This document shows, piece after piece, positions 18,746-27,751 of a DNA stretch of 64,000 nt; within the stretch, counting starts at the first letter, position 1; every line of letters begins with the position of its first letter. The position numbers were made by a program, and so were the translations under genes. Below the pieces are notes generated by a model. That model saw nothing but the letters and a program-made list of their open reading frames with translations. It searched no databases and had not been told where the DNA came from. The stretch comes from Echinicola salinicaeni (lineage in GTDB: Bacteria > Bacteroidota > Bacteroidia > Cytophagales > Cyclobacteriaceae), in NCBI RefSeq assembly GCF_014280965.1, contig NZ_JACODZ010000001.1, forward strand, positions 186,001 through 250,000, given 5' to 3'.

Positions 18746-19735
18746 ATGATGAAGAAGAAAATTGCATTGGTGACCGGTGGATTTACTGGAGAGGCAGTGG
18801 TTTCTCTGAAAAGTGCTGCCGTTGTAGAAAAAAACATTGATCTGGATAAGTATGATGTCTTTAAAATAATCATTGAAAAAGGACATTGGTATTATTTGGG
18901 AGAAGGAGAAAAACAATTTCCTGTTGATATGAATGATTTTTCCATTAGTCCCAATGGAGAGAAAATTACTTTTGATGGGATTTTTAATATTCTCCATGGT
19001 TCGCCTGGTGAGGATGGTAAGCTTGCGGGCTATTTTGATATGCTTGGCTTACCCTATACCACATGTGATGCCATCACTTCATCGATAACCATGAATAAAG
19101 GTTATACAAAAGCTATAATTCAGGATATTGAAGATTTGCATGTGGCCAAATCCATTCAGCTTTTTAAGAACAGCCAGCAGAATACCAAAAGAGTAATAGA
19201 GGAGTTAAAGCTGCCCTATTTTGTTAAGCCTAATAGCGGAGGGAGCAGTATAGGTATGAGCAAGGTGAAAGCTGTTGGAGAGGTTCAAGAGGCTCTGGAT
19301 AAGGCCTTTGCGGAAGATAGCCAGGTGCTGGTAGAGGAATTTGTTTCTGGAAGGGAGTTTTCTATTGGCATTTATATGGTAGATGGTCAGGTGATTGTAT
19401 TACCGGCTACGGAGATTGTGAGTTCCAAAGAATTTTTTGATTTTGAAGCAAAGTATACAGCTGGTGTGACAGAAGAGATTACTCCTGGCAGAATGTCTGA
19501 TGAAGAAGTGGATAGGGTAAAGAAAGTGGCGGAAAAAGTCTATCTAAAATTAAACTGCAAAGGAGCGGTAAGAATGGATTACTTTCTGGAAAACGAAACA
19601 GGCAAAATATTCTTTATTGAAATCAATACAGTACCTGGACAAACCGAAACCAGTTTGATTTCTCAGCAGGTTCGTGCAATAGGGAAAACTGTGGAGGAAT
19701 TTTATACAGAAATTATTGAAGAGATGTTCAAGTAA
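18746..19735 (+). CDS. ddl: D-alanine--D-alanine ligase
   Basis: This cytoplasmic ATP-grasp enzyme makes the D-Ala-D-Ala dipeptide for peptidoglycan precursors. I start at the ATG of MMKKKIALVTGG because it opens the usual N-terminal Rossmann-like segment; an upstream ATG at 18671 would add 25 residues of unrelated sequence. Motifs include GEDGKLAGYFDMLGLPYTTC, the ATP-binding KPNSGGSSIGMSKV loop, EEFVSGREFSIGI, and the magnesium-binding FFIEINTVPGQTETS. The length (329 residues) fits the family. It stands alone between divergent and convergent neighbours and is followed by a bidirectional terminator. Confidence 0.94.
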   Translation: MMKKKIALVTGGFTGEAVVSLKSAAVVEKNIDLDKYDVFKIIIEKGHWYYLGEGEKQFPVDMNDFSISPNGEKITFDGIFNILHGSPGEDGKLAGYFDMLGLPYTTCDAITSSITMNKGYTKAIIQDIEDLHVAKSIQLFKNSQQNTKRVIEELKLPYFVKPNSGGSSIGMSKVKAVGEVQEALDKAFAEDSQVLVEEFVSGREFSIGIYMVDGQVIVLPATEIVSSKEFFDFEAKYTAGVTEEITPGRMSDEEVDRVKKVAEKVYLKLNCKGAVRMDYFLENETGKIFFIEINTVPGQTETSLISQQVRAIGKTVEEFYTEIIEEMFK

Positions 19736-19801
19736 GAACCAATACTAGGGTGATGAAAAATAAGTAGGGATGACCTTATGAATCTCTAATAAGTAAAAAA
19801 T

Positions 19802-19825
19802 AAAAGCGGCTCGAAGGCCGCTTTT
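19802..19825. terminator. Bidirectional intrinsic terminator between ddl and metK
   Basis: AAAAGCGGC (19802-19810) pairs perfectly with GCCGCTTTT (19817-19825) around a 6-base loop, giving a U-tract on either strand. It lies five bases from the metK stop codon. Confidence 0.92.
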
Positions 19826-19829
19826 TCTA

Positions 19830-21083
19830 TTATAGTTTGAATTCTTTTTTGATTGTATCTACAAAATCCAATTTTTCCCAAGTGAAGAGTTCTACATCCA
19901 ATGTGATGGAAGTCCCGTCAGGGGAAACAAAAGTTTTCTTAACTACTTCATTGGTTCTGCCCATATGACCATATGCAGCAGTCTCTTGATAGATAGGATT
20001 TCTTAGTCTTAGCCTTTGCTCAATGGCATAAGGTCTCATATCGAATATTTTCTCAATGAGCCTGGCAATTTCCCCATCTGTCATTGCTACTTTGGCAGTG
20101 CCATAAGTGTTGATGTAGATGCCCATTGGCTCGGCAACACCGATGGCATAAGAAACTTGTACCAATACTTCATCGGCAATTCCTGCAGCTACCATGTTTT
20201 TGGCGATGTGTCTGGTAGCATAGGCTGCAGAACGATCTACCTTTGAAGGGTCTTTACCAGAAAATGCACCCCCACCATGTGCTCCTTTACCTCCATAAGT
20301 ATCTACAATGATCTTTCTTCCAGTAAGTCCAGCATCACCATGAGGTCCACCAATCACAAACTTACCGGTAGGATTGATATGATAAGTGATATCATCGGTA
20401 AATAAAGTTTGGATTTCAGGAATCAATTGTGCTTTGACCCTTGGGACCAAGATTTTGATCAGGTCTTCCTTGATTTTGGCAAGCATAGTGGGCTCATCAG
20501 CAAAATCATCATGTTGAGTAGAAATAACTATGGCCTTAATTTTTTGAGGCACATTGTCATCACTGTATTCTATGGTTACCTGTGCTTTGGCATCTGGTCT
20601 CAAGTATTTGATTTCTTGGTGCTCTCTTCTGAGATTGGCCAATTCCTTCAATAGCCTATGGGAAAGGTCTAATGCCAAAGGCATATAGTTCTCCGTCTCA
20701 TTGGTGGCATAGCCAAACATCATTCCTTGGTCCCCTGCGCCTTGCTCTTCTGGACTGGTTCTGTCTACACCTTGGTTGATGTCCGGAGATTGTTCGTGGA
20801 TGGCAGAAAGTACCCCGCAAGAATTTCCATCAAACATGTATTCTCCTTTGGTATATCCGATTCTATTGATAACGTCCCTTGCGATTTTTTGAACATCCAG
20901 ATAGGTATCAGACTTAACTTCACCGGCTAGTACAACCTGTCCAGTGGTAACCAATGTTTCGCAAGCTACTTTGGATTTTGGATCAAAAGCTAAAAAATTA
21001 TCAATGAGCGCATCAGAAATCTGATCAGATATTTTATCAGGATGTCCTTCTGACACAGACTCCGAAGTGAATAGATATGGCAT
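19830..21083 (-). CDS. metK: S-adenosylmethionine synthetase
   Basis: This enzyme makes S-adenosylmethionine from methionine and ATP in the cytoplasm. The 417-residue protein shows the family signatures: [21 protein letters not shown] at the start, [15 protein letters not shown] in the first third, and [19 protein letters not shown] near the end of the middle domain. Its length is typical of Bacteroidota MetK. The 150 bases between this gene and the methylase gene contain nothing I recognise as a SAM riboswitch. The product is the methyl donor for the adjacent RsmI-like enzyme, but the genes are separated and probably not co-transcribed. Confidence 0.97.
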   Translation of the reverse strand: MPYLFTSESVSEGHPDKISDQISDALIDNFLAFDPKSKVACETLVTTGQVVLAGEVKSDTYLDVQKIARDVINRIGYTKGEYMFDGNSCGVLSAIHEQSPDINQGVDRTSPEEQGAGDQGMMFGYATNETENYMPLALDLSHRLLKELANLRREHQEIKYLRPDAKAQVTIEYSDDNVPQKIKAIVISTQHDDFADEPTMLAKIKEDLIKILVPRVKAQLIPEIQTLFTDDITYHINPTGKFVIGGPHGDAGLTGRKIIVDTYGGKGAHGGGAFSGKDPSKVDRSAAYATRHIAKNMVAAGIADEVLVQVSYAIGVAEPMGIYINTYGTAKVAMTDGEIARLIEKIFDMRPYAIEQRLRLRNPIYQETAAYGHMGRTNEVVKKTFVSPDGTSITLDVELFTWEKLDFVDTIKKEFKL

Positions 21084-21235
21084 ATATTGATGTATTTAAT
21101 AATAACTATTTTAAATGGCGTGTAAAATTACAGGATAAGCAGGAAATAAAAAACTTTGGATTGTGATAAAATACAAGTCATGATCTTGCTGGCTCCTAGT
21201 GGGTTTAAAGAATGTGTCATTTTATTTTTATTGGA

Positions 21236-21949
21236 CTAGAAATTTGTGTCCAGCACAAATACCGTAGGGATTTTGTGTAAGTCCAATTTAGTCTTCCTCC
21301 ATTCGGCAATGGTCTTCGTGACGATCATTTCATCTTTCCCACTGATGTTTTTAGCTACACATAGTTTTGTATTGGGGTTGAGGTGTTGCTTTAGGTCTTC
21401 CATTAGGTGGTTGTTCCTAAAGGGAGTCTCCATGAAAATTTGTGTCCTCCTATATTTGCTAGAGTCGGCTTCCAGTTTTTTTATGGCATCAATTCGCATC
21501 TTTTTATCGATGGGGATATAGCCCACAAAGGCAAAAGATTGGCCGTTGAAACCCGAGCCCATCAATGCCATGAACATGGAAGATGGACCAGATAAGGGAA
21601 CTACTTGGATTCCTTTTTGGTGGGCGTAGGCCACCGCAACTGCTCCAGGGTCTGCAATGCCTGGACAGCCTGCCTCAGATATTACACCCATATCATGCCC
21701 CTCAAAGATAGGCTTCATGAGTTGGGCTACTTTGGCCTCTTTGGTCTTTTTATCCAAGATTTCAAAATGGAGTTCTTCAATGGTTAGCCCCAACTTTAAA
21801 CTGGAAATATATCGACGGGCGGTCCTTAGGTTTTCTGCCAAGTAATGTGTTGTGTTTTTGATCACATCTTTTACTTGAGGGCTAATGATTTCTTGGGCTG
21901 TCCCTTCCGCCAAGATATTGGGGATGAGGTATAATTTTCCTGTTTTCAT
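21236..21949 (-). CDS. RsmI-like SAM-dependent methyltransferase (tetrapyrrole methylase fold)
   Basis: The 237-residue protein has the tetrapyrrole methylase fold used by RsmI, which methylates the ribose of C1402 in 16S rRNA. Visible segments are LYLIPNILAEGT, the EAGCPGIADPGA loop that contributes to the SAM site, and SGPSSMFMALMGSGFNGQSFAFVGYIP. It is shorter than E. coli RsmI (about 286 residues), as is common for the second, compact RsmI-like protein of Bacteroidota, so the exact rRNA target is uncertain. It lies 27 bases downstream of an alpha/beta hydrolase gene and may share its transcript. Confidence 0.85.
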   Translation of the reverse strand: MKTGKLYLIPNILAEGTAQEIISPQVKDVIKNTTHYLAENLRTARRYISSLKLGLTIEELHFEILDKKTKEAKVAQLMKPIFEGHDMGVISEAGCPGIADPGAVAVAYAHQKGIQVVPLSGPSSMFMALMGSGFNGQSFAFVGYIPIDKKMRIDAIKKLEADSSKYRRTQIFMETPFRNNHLMEDLKQHLNPNTKLCVAKNISGKDEMIVTKTIAEWRKTKLDLHKIPTVFVLDTNF

Positions 21950-21976
21950 ATGGTCAATTCCGAGTACCTGGTATTG

Positions 21977-22738
21977 CTATCCTAGAAATGCTTTTATGGT
22001 GGCTACCACTGCGGCGGGTTGTTCAGCGTGAAGCCAATGCCCCGCATTTTTAATGGTAATTAATTTATATTCAGGAAAATATTTTTCCAGGTCTTCTTTG
22101 TCCTTGTCTTGAATATAATTTGAATTGGCCCCACGCATGAATAAGGTCGGACCATCAAATGATTTATCTCCAGTAAGGGCTTCTCCTACATTATTGATTT
22201 TTTCTGTGATCACTGGGAGATTTACCTTCCAAATGAATTTTCTGTTTTCATCCCTTCCTAAACTTTTCAAAAGGAATTGGCGGATGCCCATTTCGTTAAT
22301 ATACTTCGCCAAGGTATCATCGGCTTCCTTTCTGGATTTCAGCTCATCCATATTGATAGCATTTAAGCCTTCAAGGATTTGTTGGTGATGAGGAGGGTAG
22401 TATCTCGGGGCTATATCGGCAATGATCAATTTATTGACCTTACTGGGGTATTTGAGGGCAAAGTTCATGGCTGTTTTTCCTCCCATGGAGTGTCCCATGA
22501 TATCTGCAGATTCCAAACCTTGAGCGCTCATAAAAGCTGCCAAGTCATCAACCATGGCCTTGTAGTCCCATTCATCACTCTTAGGAGAATCTCCATGGTT
22601 CCGTTGGTCCACCAAATACATGGTATAATTATTCTCAAGTTCTTTGGCAATGCTTAGCCAGTTGTCTGCAGATCCAAAAAGCCCATGTAATATGATTAAG
22701 GGTTTTCCTTCTCCGACTTTCTTAAAATTTAATTTCAT
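21977..22738 (-). CDS. Alpha/beta-fold hydrolase (YbfF-like)
   Basis: I chose the ATG of MKLNFKKVGEGKPLIILHG because it aligns with the usual start of the fold; the longer frame would run into pdxJ. The 253-residue protein has the oxyanion HGLFGSADNW motif, the nucleophile elbow GHSMGGKTA (Ser near residue 95), an Asp in the ADIAPR region or later, and a final catalytic His in NAGHWLHAEQP. It resembles the small esterases of the YbfF group. The physiological substrate is unknown. It sits about 45 bases after pdxJ on the same strand, so the two may be co-transcribed. Confidence 0.88.
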   Translation of the reverse strand: MKLNFKKVGEGKPLIILHGLFGSADNWLSIAKELENNYTMYLVDQRNHGDSPKSDEWDYKAMVDDLAAFMSAQGLESADIMGHSMGGKTAMNFALKYPSKVNKLIIADIAPRYYPPHHQQILEGLNAINMDELKSRKEADDTLAKYINEMGIRQFLLKSLGRDENRKFIWKVNLPVITEKINNVGEALTGDKSFDGPTLFMRGANSNYIQDKDKEDLEKYFPEYKLITIKNAGHWLHAEQPAAVVATIKAFLG

Positions 22739-22782
22739 CTCAAGGATTTGAAAAGCTTCGATAGATTTTGATGGATTGGGAT

Positions 22783-23502
22783 TTAATCTTCCTCTAGTTG
22801 TCTTCTGTACATTTGGATGGTGTTTTCCAATCCATAATACAAGGCATCGCAAATGAGTGCATGTCCGATAGATACTTCATCCAGAAAAGGAATACTTTCT
22901 TTTAGGAATTTAAGGTTGTCCAAGTCAAGATCATGTCCCGCGTTGAGTCCCAAGCCCAGTTCCTTAGCCAAACGTGCTACTTCTACATAAGGTTTAACGG
23001 CACTTTGCTTGTTTTTGTGATAATTGGTGGCGTAAGGTTCCGTGTATAGTTCCACCCTGTCAGTCCCTGTCAGTTTTGCAGGCTCAAAGTATTTTGGCTC
23101 GGGGTTGATGAAGATGGAAGTCCTGGTGCCATACTCATGCAGCTCAGCGATAATGTCCTTGAGTTCTTCTTGGTGGGCAATGGTGTCCCAGCCTGTATTG
23201 GAGGTCAGCACATGAGGAGGGTCTGGAACCAGGGTGGCCTGGGCCGGTTTTGTTATTCTGATGATTTCCATGAACCGCTTATCGGGATAGCCTTCTATAT
23301 TGAATTCTGTGGTTACCACATCCTTGAGTTTCATGACATCATCATAAGTAATATGTCGTTCATCAGGCCTTGGGTGAACAGTGATGCCTTGTGATCCGAA
23401 TTTTTCCGCATCCAATGCTACCTTTACGACATCAGGATTATTGCCTCCCCTGGCATTCCTCAAGGTGGCAATCTTGTTAATATTTACACTGAGTTTGGTC
23501 AT
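22783..23502 (-). CDS. pdxJ: Pyridoxine 5'-phosphate synthase
   Basis: PdxJ condenses 1-deoxyxylulose 5-phosphate with 3-amino-2-oxopropyl phosphate to form pyridoxine 5'-phosphate, the last ring-forming step of DXP-dependent vitamin B6 synthesis. The 239-residue TIM barrel shows the family signatures: [20 protein letters not shown] at the start, [44 protein letters not shown], and [16 protein letters not shown] near the end. It heads a minus-strand group with a hydrolase and an RsmI-like methylase, and is divergent from the YqeY gene. Confidence 0.95.
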   Translation of the reverse strand: MTKLSVNINKIATLRNARGGNNPDVVKVALDAEKFGSQGITVHPRPDERHITYDDVMKLKDVVTTEFNIEGYPDKRFMEIIRITKPAQATLVPDPPHVLTSNTGWDTIAHQEELKDIIAELHEYGTRTSIFINPEPKYFEPAKLTGTDRVELYTEPYATNYHKNKQSAVKPYVEVARLAKELGLGLNAGHDLDLDNLKFLKESIPFLDEVSIGHALICDALYYGLENTIQMYRRQLEED

Positions 23503-23566
23503 TTTAATAAATTATACTCTTAATTTTGTTCAAAATTACACCTTAAATAACATAAACATAAAGATA

Positions 23567-24013
23567 ATGAGTTTAAAGCAAAGTATAGAAAGCGAAATTA
23601 AAAAGGCGATGTTGGCCAAGGAAAAGGACAGGTTGAGGGCTTTGCGGTCAATTAAGTCGCTGATTATGTTGGAAGAGACTAAGGGTGGTGATAAAGGCAT
23701 GACAGAAGATGAGGAACTTAAACTTTTGACCAAAGCTGCAAAACAGAGAAGGGATTCAGTTGAAATTTACCAGCAGCAGAATCGTGAGGACCTTGCCGCT
23801 ACTGAATTGGCTGAATTGGAAATTATCAATGAATTTTTACCTAAGCAACTTACAGAAGAAGAATTGGAAGCTGCCTTAAAAGAGATTATTGCTGAGCTTG
23901 GCGCTGAAGGGCCTAAGGATATGGGTAAAGTGATGGGAGCTGCCACTAAGAAATTGGCTGGAAAAGCTGATGGGAAGATGATTTCCCAGAAAGTAAAAGG
24001 ACTTTTGGTATAA
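23567..24013 (+). CDS. GatB/YqeY domain protein
   Basis: I start at the ATG of MSLKQSIESEIKKAM; the longer frame would run antisense into pdxJ. The 148-residue protein is the free-standing YqeY helical domain homologous to the C-terminal tRNA-binding domain of GatB. Signatures are MLAKEKDRLRALRSIKSLIMLEE, RRDSVEIYQQQNREDLAATE, INEFLPKQL and GPKDMGKVMGAATKKLAGKADGK. The role of stand-alone YqeY is not settled; tRNA binding or metabolism is assumed from homology. The CvpA-family gene follows within six bases, suggesting co-transcription. Confidence 0.92.
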   Translation: MSLKQSIESEIKKAMLAKEKDRLRALRSIKSLIMLEETKGGDKGMTEDEELKLLTKAAKQRRDSVEIYQQQNREDLAATELAELEIINEFLPKQLTEEELEAALKEIIAELGAEGPKDMGKVMGAATKKLAGKADGKMISQKVKGLLV

Positions 24014-24019
24014 GTATTT

Positions 24020-24565
24020 TTGGGCGCGATAGATATTGTCATACTGATATTGCTGGGTATAGGCGCTTACAGCGGCTATAAACGTGGCCTATTTATAGGG
24101 ATATTATCTATCGTGGCCTTTATATTTGGATTAGTATTCGCTTTCAAGTTTATGCACTGGGGGGCGGAAATGCTAGCAGAGAGGGTGGAAAGCCTGACTT
24201 TTATGCTGCCCTTTGTGTCATTTTTGATCATCTTTTTTATTGTTACGCTGAGCATCAGGTTACTGGCCTATTTGGTAAAGCAAACCTTGGACCTGACCTT
24301 ATTGGGGACATTTGATAATTTTGCTGGAGCGATATTGGGAATTTTGAAATGGGCCTTTATGATCAGTTTGTTGATATGGGCAGCCAATTCCTTTGGTATA
24401 GAATTTCCTGAGGAAGATCTGGAGGAATCAAGGTTTTATAATTTATTGGAACCATTTGCTCCATTTGTAATCAAAATCATAGGCAGTATTACCCCAGTAA
24501 TAAAAGATGCTGTGGATAGGATCAATGAACTGGTAAATATGAGTCAGGATGCTATTGCTAATTGA
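24020..24565 (+). CDS. CvpA family membrane protein
   Basis: The 181-residue inner-membrane protein has four hydrophobic helices: about 5-20 and 27-46, then about 63-85 and 98-118. The sequence DIVILILLGIGAYSGYKRGLFIGILSIV at the start is characteristic of the CvpA (colicin V production) family. There is no ATG in reasonable position; TTG at 24020, directly followed by GGC GCG ATA, fits the family start and lies six bases after the YqeY stop. The family function is not firmly established. The next gene overlaps it by 17 bases, which indicates translational coupling with the amidotransferase. Confidence 0.88.
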   Translation: MGAIDIVILILLGIGAYSGYKRGLFIGILSIVAFIFGLVFAFKFMHWGAEMLAERVESLTFMLPFVSFLIIFFIVTLSIRLLAYLVKQTLDLTLLGTFDNFAGAILGILKWAFMISLLIWAANSFGIEFPEEDLEESRFYNLLEPFAPFVIKIIGSITPVIKDAVDRINELVNMSQDAIAN

Positions 24566-25142
24566 TAATTTTGATTCCTTCTCCCATATACTGGCGGATT
24601 ATTTTCTTCAGACGGGAATGGAATTGAAGATTGTGAGGAATGATACTCCACTAGCATTGCTCAAAGAGGAAAAATATGAAGGAGTGGTGCTTTCTCCAGG
24701 CCCAGAAACTCCAGATAAGGCCGGGAATTTAAAAGAAATATTAGCTTACTATCATGATAAATTACCCATTCTTGGGGTTTGCTTGGGACATCAATGCATT
24801 GGGGAGTTTTTTGGTGCTCAATTGGTTAAAGGAGCAAAGCCAGTTCATGGAAAGGTCCATAGAGTAAATAAGGTAGCAGAACATCCTGTTTTAAAGAATC
24901 TTCCTGAAAGTTTTATGGTTACTCGATACCACTCATTGGAACTCATGGATTTACCCGAAGATTTGGAGGTGATTTTGGAAACCGATAAGAAGGAGATCAT
25001 GGCCATGGCCCATAGAAAACTGCCGATTTTTGGAATTCAATTTCATCCTGAAGCCCATTTGACAGCGTATGGTTTGGAATTGATTCAACAGTGGGTAGCT
25101 TATTATTGTGGTAAAGAAAATTTATTCAAAGTTTCCTTTTAA
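24549..25142 (+). CDS. PabA/TrpG-like glutamine amidotransferase (class I)
   Basis: The 197-residue protein is the size of the free-standing glutaminase subunit of anthranilate or aminodeoxychorismate synthase. It starts with LLLIDNFDSFSHILADYF and has SPGPETPDKAG, the nucleophile loop GVCLGHQCIGEFFG (Cys near residue 79), and GIQFHPEAHLTAYG, giving the His and Glu of the triad. The usual HPES is HPEA here. It would supply ammonia to a PabB or TrpE partner, but no such gene is in the window. Overlap with the CvpA gene suggests a shared operon. Confidence 0.88.
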   Translation: MLLLIDNFDSFSHILADYFLQTGMELKIVRNDTPLALLKEEKYEGVVLSPGPETPDKAGNLKEILAYYHDKLPILGVCLGHQCIGEFFGAQLVKGAKPVHGKVHRVNKVAEHPVLKNLPESFMVTRYHSLELMDLPEDLEVILETDKKEIMAMAHRKLPIFGIQFHPEAHLTAYGLELIQQWVAYYCGKENLFKVSF

Positions 25143-25251
25143 CAAGTTAATTACCTGCTTGCCATGGTGATGTTTATATATTTTAAAATGGCAAACTTGT
25201 TTATAGAAGGATTCGTTTTAAATATTAACTACAATTTAATATCTTTAAAAC

Positions 25252-25917
25252 ATGCAGGCATACGAATTTATCAATAATATGATTCCCCCATTGAAATTGA
25301 CTGATAAGGTCAGAATGGCTTTGTCATGGATGGAGGAAATTCGTACAGATGTTTTACCGGTTGTGGAAGAAGGCATGTTCAAAGGTCTAGTGACTGATGA
25401 AATGATCTATAACTTCAATAGGGAAGATATTTTGATATCAGATTTGCCATTGGAAGCTGAAGGCTGTTTTGTTTCAAAGGATAAGCATATTTACGATGTG
25501 CTCAGGGTAGCATCAGAATATCAAACCAATATGGTCGCGGTGGTAGACAAGGACAATATTTATCATGGGGTAGTGACCTTAGAAGATGCCATTGCCGCTT
25601 TTGCTGATTCCATGGCTATTCAGGCTCAGGGAGGGGTGTTGGTCTTGTCCATGTTTATGACGGATTATAGCCTTTTCGAAATTGCAAGGGTGATCGAATC
25701 TGAAAATGCCAAGATATTGAGTAGCTTTCTCACCAGCGATCCTTTGGATGATAGTAAAATAAAAGTAATCCTTAAGATCGATAAAACAGAATTGAGGCAT
25801 GTTAAGGCCACCTTGGAAAGATTTGGTTATAAGGTCATCGACCATTATCAGGAGGAAATGACCCAAAGTGGAGAACAAGACCGATTGGATAACCTGCTTA
25901 GATTTTTGAATATTTAA
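25252..25917 (+). CDS. CBS-domain protein
   Basis: The 221-residue cytoplasmic protein has two CBS motifs in its first half: residues about 5-55 (LTDKVRMALSWMEEIRTDVLPVVEEG...GLVTDEMI) and about 65-125 (IYDVLRVASEYQTNMVAVVDKDNIYHGVVTLEDAI). The C-terminal half resembles an ACT-like alpha/beta module. CBS pairs usually bind adenine nucleotides. Its position directly upstream of nadK is a conserved Bacteroidota arrangement that I recall, so nucleotide sensing linked to NAD metabolism is possible but unproven. It is 14 bases upstream of nadK. Confidence 0.88.
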   Translation: MQAYEFINNMIPPLKLTDKVRMALSWMEEIRTDVLPVVEEGMFKGLVTDEMIYNFNREDILISDLPLEAEGCFVSKDKHIYDVLRVASEYQTNMVAVVDKDNIYHGVVTLEDAIAAFADSMAIQAQGGVLVLSMFMTDYSLFEIARVIESENAKILSSFLTSDPLDDSKIKVILKIDKTELRHVKATLERFGYKVIDHYQEEMTQSGEQDRLDNLLRFLNI

Positions 25918-25931
25918 ATGAGCCCTTTTCA

Positions 25932-26807
25932 ATGAATATAACCATTCATGGGATAAAGTTTCAGCGGGAATTTGTTCCATATATTGAACAATTAATTAGT
26001 GCACTACATAAGCATAATGCCAATATTTACCTTACAGCCGCTTTTCAGAAGAATTTGAAAAAATCCGGAGCCAAGGCTACCGGATTCACTATATTACCCA
26101 ATAGAGAAAAGTTAGGTGAAATGGATTTTGTGGTCTCTGTAGGTGGTGATGGGACACTTTTGGATACCGTGTCCATGGTTGGGGAATATGAGGTGCCTAT
26201 CCTTGGTATCAATACAGGCCGGATGGGTTTTTTGGCGACCATCGCCAAAGAAGATGTAGAAAAGGCCATAGAAGTGCTTTATGACGGGAAGTTTACTATT
26301 CAAGATAGGGCATTGATCAATTTGGAAGCTGATCAACAGTTGTTTAATGGCGTTCCATATGGACTGAATGAATTTACCATACATAAAAGGGATACTTCTT
26401 CTATGATTACGGTTCATACCTATATCGACGGAGAATACCTGAATAGCTATTGGGCGGACGGTTTGATTATTGCGACACCTACAGGATCGACTGGATATTC
26501 ACTGAGTTGTGGAGGTCCTTTGATATCTCCTTTGGCCAAGAACTTTGTGATCACTCCAGTAAGCCCGCATAACCTCAATGTGCGGCCCATGATCGTTTCG
26601 GACGAAAGTGAGATCACCTTTACCATTGAAGGGAGAAGTGAGAAATTCTTAATTTCACTGGATTCCAGGTCAACGGCGGTGGAGGCTTCGGTGAAATTGA
26701 CCGTGAAAAAAGAAAAATTTGTAGCAAAGTTGGTTAAGTTCCACGATTACAGTTTCTTTGACACCTTAAGGAAAAAGCTGAATTGGGGCTTTGATATGAG
26801 AAATTAG
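25932..26807 (+). CDS. nadK: NAD kinase
   Basis: NAD kinase phosphorylates NAD to NADP in the cytoplasm. The 291-residue protein has the diagnostic GGDG motif in VSVGGDGTLLDTVSM (near residue 72), then GINTGRMGFLATI, the NEFTIHKRD segment, the ATPTGSTGYSLSCGGPLISP loop, and VSPHNLNVRPMIV near the end. All motifs are intact. It is co-directional with the CBS gene upstream and the DUF6089 gene downstream. A short hairpin 14 bases after the stop may attenuate read-through. Confidence 0.96.
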   Translation: MNITIHGIKFQREFVPYIEQLISALHKHNANIYLTAAFQKNLKKSGAKATGFTILPNREKLGEMDFVVSVGGDGTLLDTVSMVGEYEVPILGINTGRMGFLATIAKEDVEKAIEVLYDGKFTIQDRALINLEADQQLFNGVPYGLNEFTIHKRDTSSMITVHTYIDGEYLNSYWADGLIIATPTGSTGYSLSCGGPLISPLAKNFVITPVSPHNLNVRPMIVSDESEITFTIEGRSEKFLISLDSRSTAVEASVKLTVKKEKFVAKLVKFHDYSFFDTLRKKLNWGFDMRN

Positions 26808-26821
26808 TTTTAACATAAATT

Positions 26822-26850
26822 AACCCTGAGAATACTGTAGAGGGTTTTTT
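26822..26850 (+). terminator. Possible intrinsic terminator after nadK
   Basis: AACCCT (26822-26827) pairs with AGGGTT (26841-26846), followed by a T-run to 26850. The stem is only six pairs with a 13-base loop, so termination may be partial. Confidence 0.5.
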
Positions 26851-26881
26851 ATTCGTTAGGTACTTTATAAATTGCAGCGTC

Positions 26882-27670
26882 TTGAAAAAAGTCAAATTTG
26901 AAAAATTGTGTTTGGTCATTGTGCTTGGGCTCTTATTGAGTTTTCCCATGGTACCACTACAAGCGCAACAAAACGAATATGGCTTGGGCCTAGGGGTTGC
27001 CACTTATTCTGGTGATATCATCAGAAGCTTGGACCCGGAACAATTGGGCCTTCAAGGAACGTTTTTTGGCAGACGAAATTTTGACAATGTTTGGAGCCTT
27101 CGCTTCGGGTTTTCCGTGGCAGGCTTAAACGCAGCAGACAGTGTAAGTCCATTGGATGCCATGGCCCAGTCCAGAAATGCTTATTTTAAAGGATTGTTGG
27201 TAGAGGGACATGCGCTTATGGAATATCATTTTCTGGATTATCTGGCTCCACATTCTACCTTCAGGTTTTCTCCTTATGGTTTCTTTGGTTTTGGCTATAC
27301 CTTTTTCTCTGGAAAAGGCCAGGCCTATCAGGGAGAAATCTATCCTGATGATGAAGGGAAGTATTCCTTGTCCACCCCTGTAATTCCATTTGGCTTGGGG
27401 ATTAAGTACAAGTTAAAGGAGAGGTTGTTTATGGCTTTGGAGTTTGGTTTCAGGCCAACTGTTACGGATTTTCTTGATAAAATAGAATATAACGAAAATT
27501 ATATACCGCGGTTCCCTGACCCTAATTATGTCCCCAATCCAAGCGACCCCAATGATACCCCACCAGTTTATGGACTCAACTATGGAAATAAGTCTGATAA
27601 AGACTGGTATTATTTTTTAGGCGTGACCCTCAGTTATTCATTCCACCAAGTAGAATGCTTTAATTATTAA
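26882..27670 (+). CDS. DUF6089 family outer-membrane protein
   Basis: The 262-residue protein has a signal peptide (LCLVIVLGLLLSFPMVPLQAQQ) and then a beta-rich barrel: NEYGLGLGVATYSGDIIRSL, a central FYGFFGFGYTFF-like strand (here YGFFGFGYTFFSG), and the late SKDWYYFLGVTLSYSF-like segment. This matches the DUF6089 family, which in Bacteroidota typically lies between nadK and uppS. No ATG is in position; TTG at 26882 gives the expected lysine-rich signal peptide start. It is 82 bases upstream of uppS. The function is unknown, but the context points to outer-membrane biogenesis. Confidence 0.85.
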   Translation: MKKVKFEKLCLVIVLGLLLSFPMVPLQAQQNEYGLGLGVATYSGDIIRSLDPEQLGLQGTFFGRRNFDNVWSLRFGFSVAGLNAADSVSPLDAMAQSRNAYFKGLLVEGHALMEYHFLDYLAPHSTFRFSPYGFFGFGYTFFSGKGQAYQGEIYPDDEGKYSLSTPVIPFGLGIKYKLKERLFMALEFGFRPTVTDFLDKIEYNENYIPRFPDPNYVPNPSDPNDTPPVYGLNYGNKSDKDWYYFLGVTLSYSFHQVECFNY

Positions 27671-27751
27671 TTAATTGGAGCTTGGGATAGATTATTAAAA
27701 AAGAAATAGCATTTTTGTACCTCCAAAAAATTAAGTTCGGATTATACTGGA

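Noticed and set aside
21084-21235. SAM riboswitch upstream of metK
   Set aside because: I searched the leader by eye and found no characteristic paired regions or core motif of the known SAM riboswitch classes.
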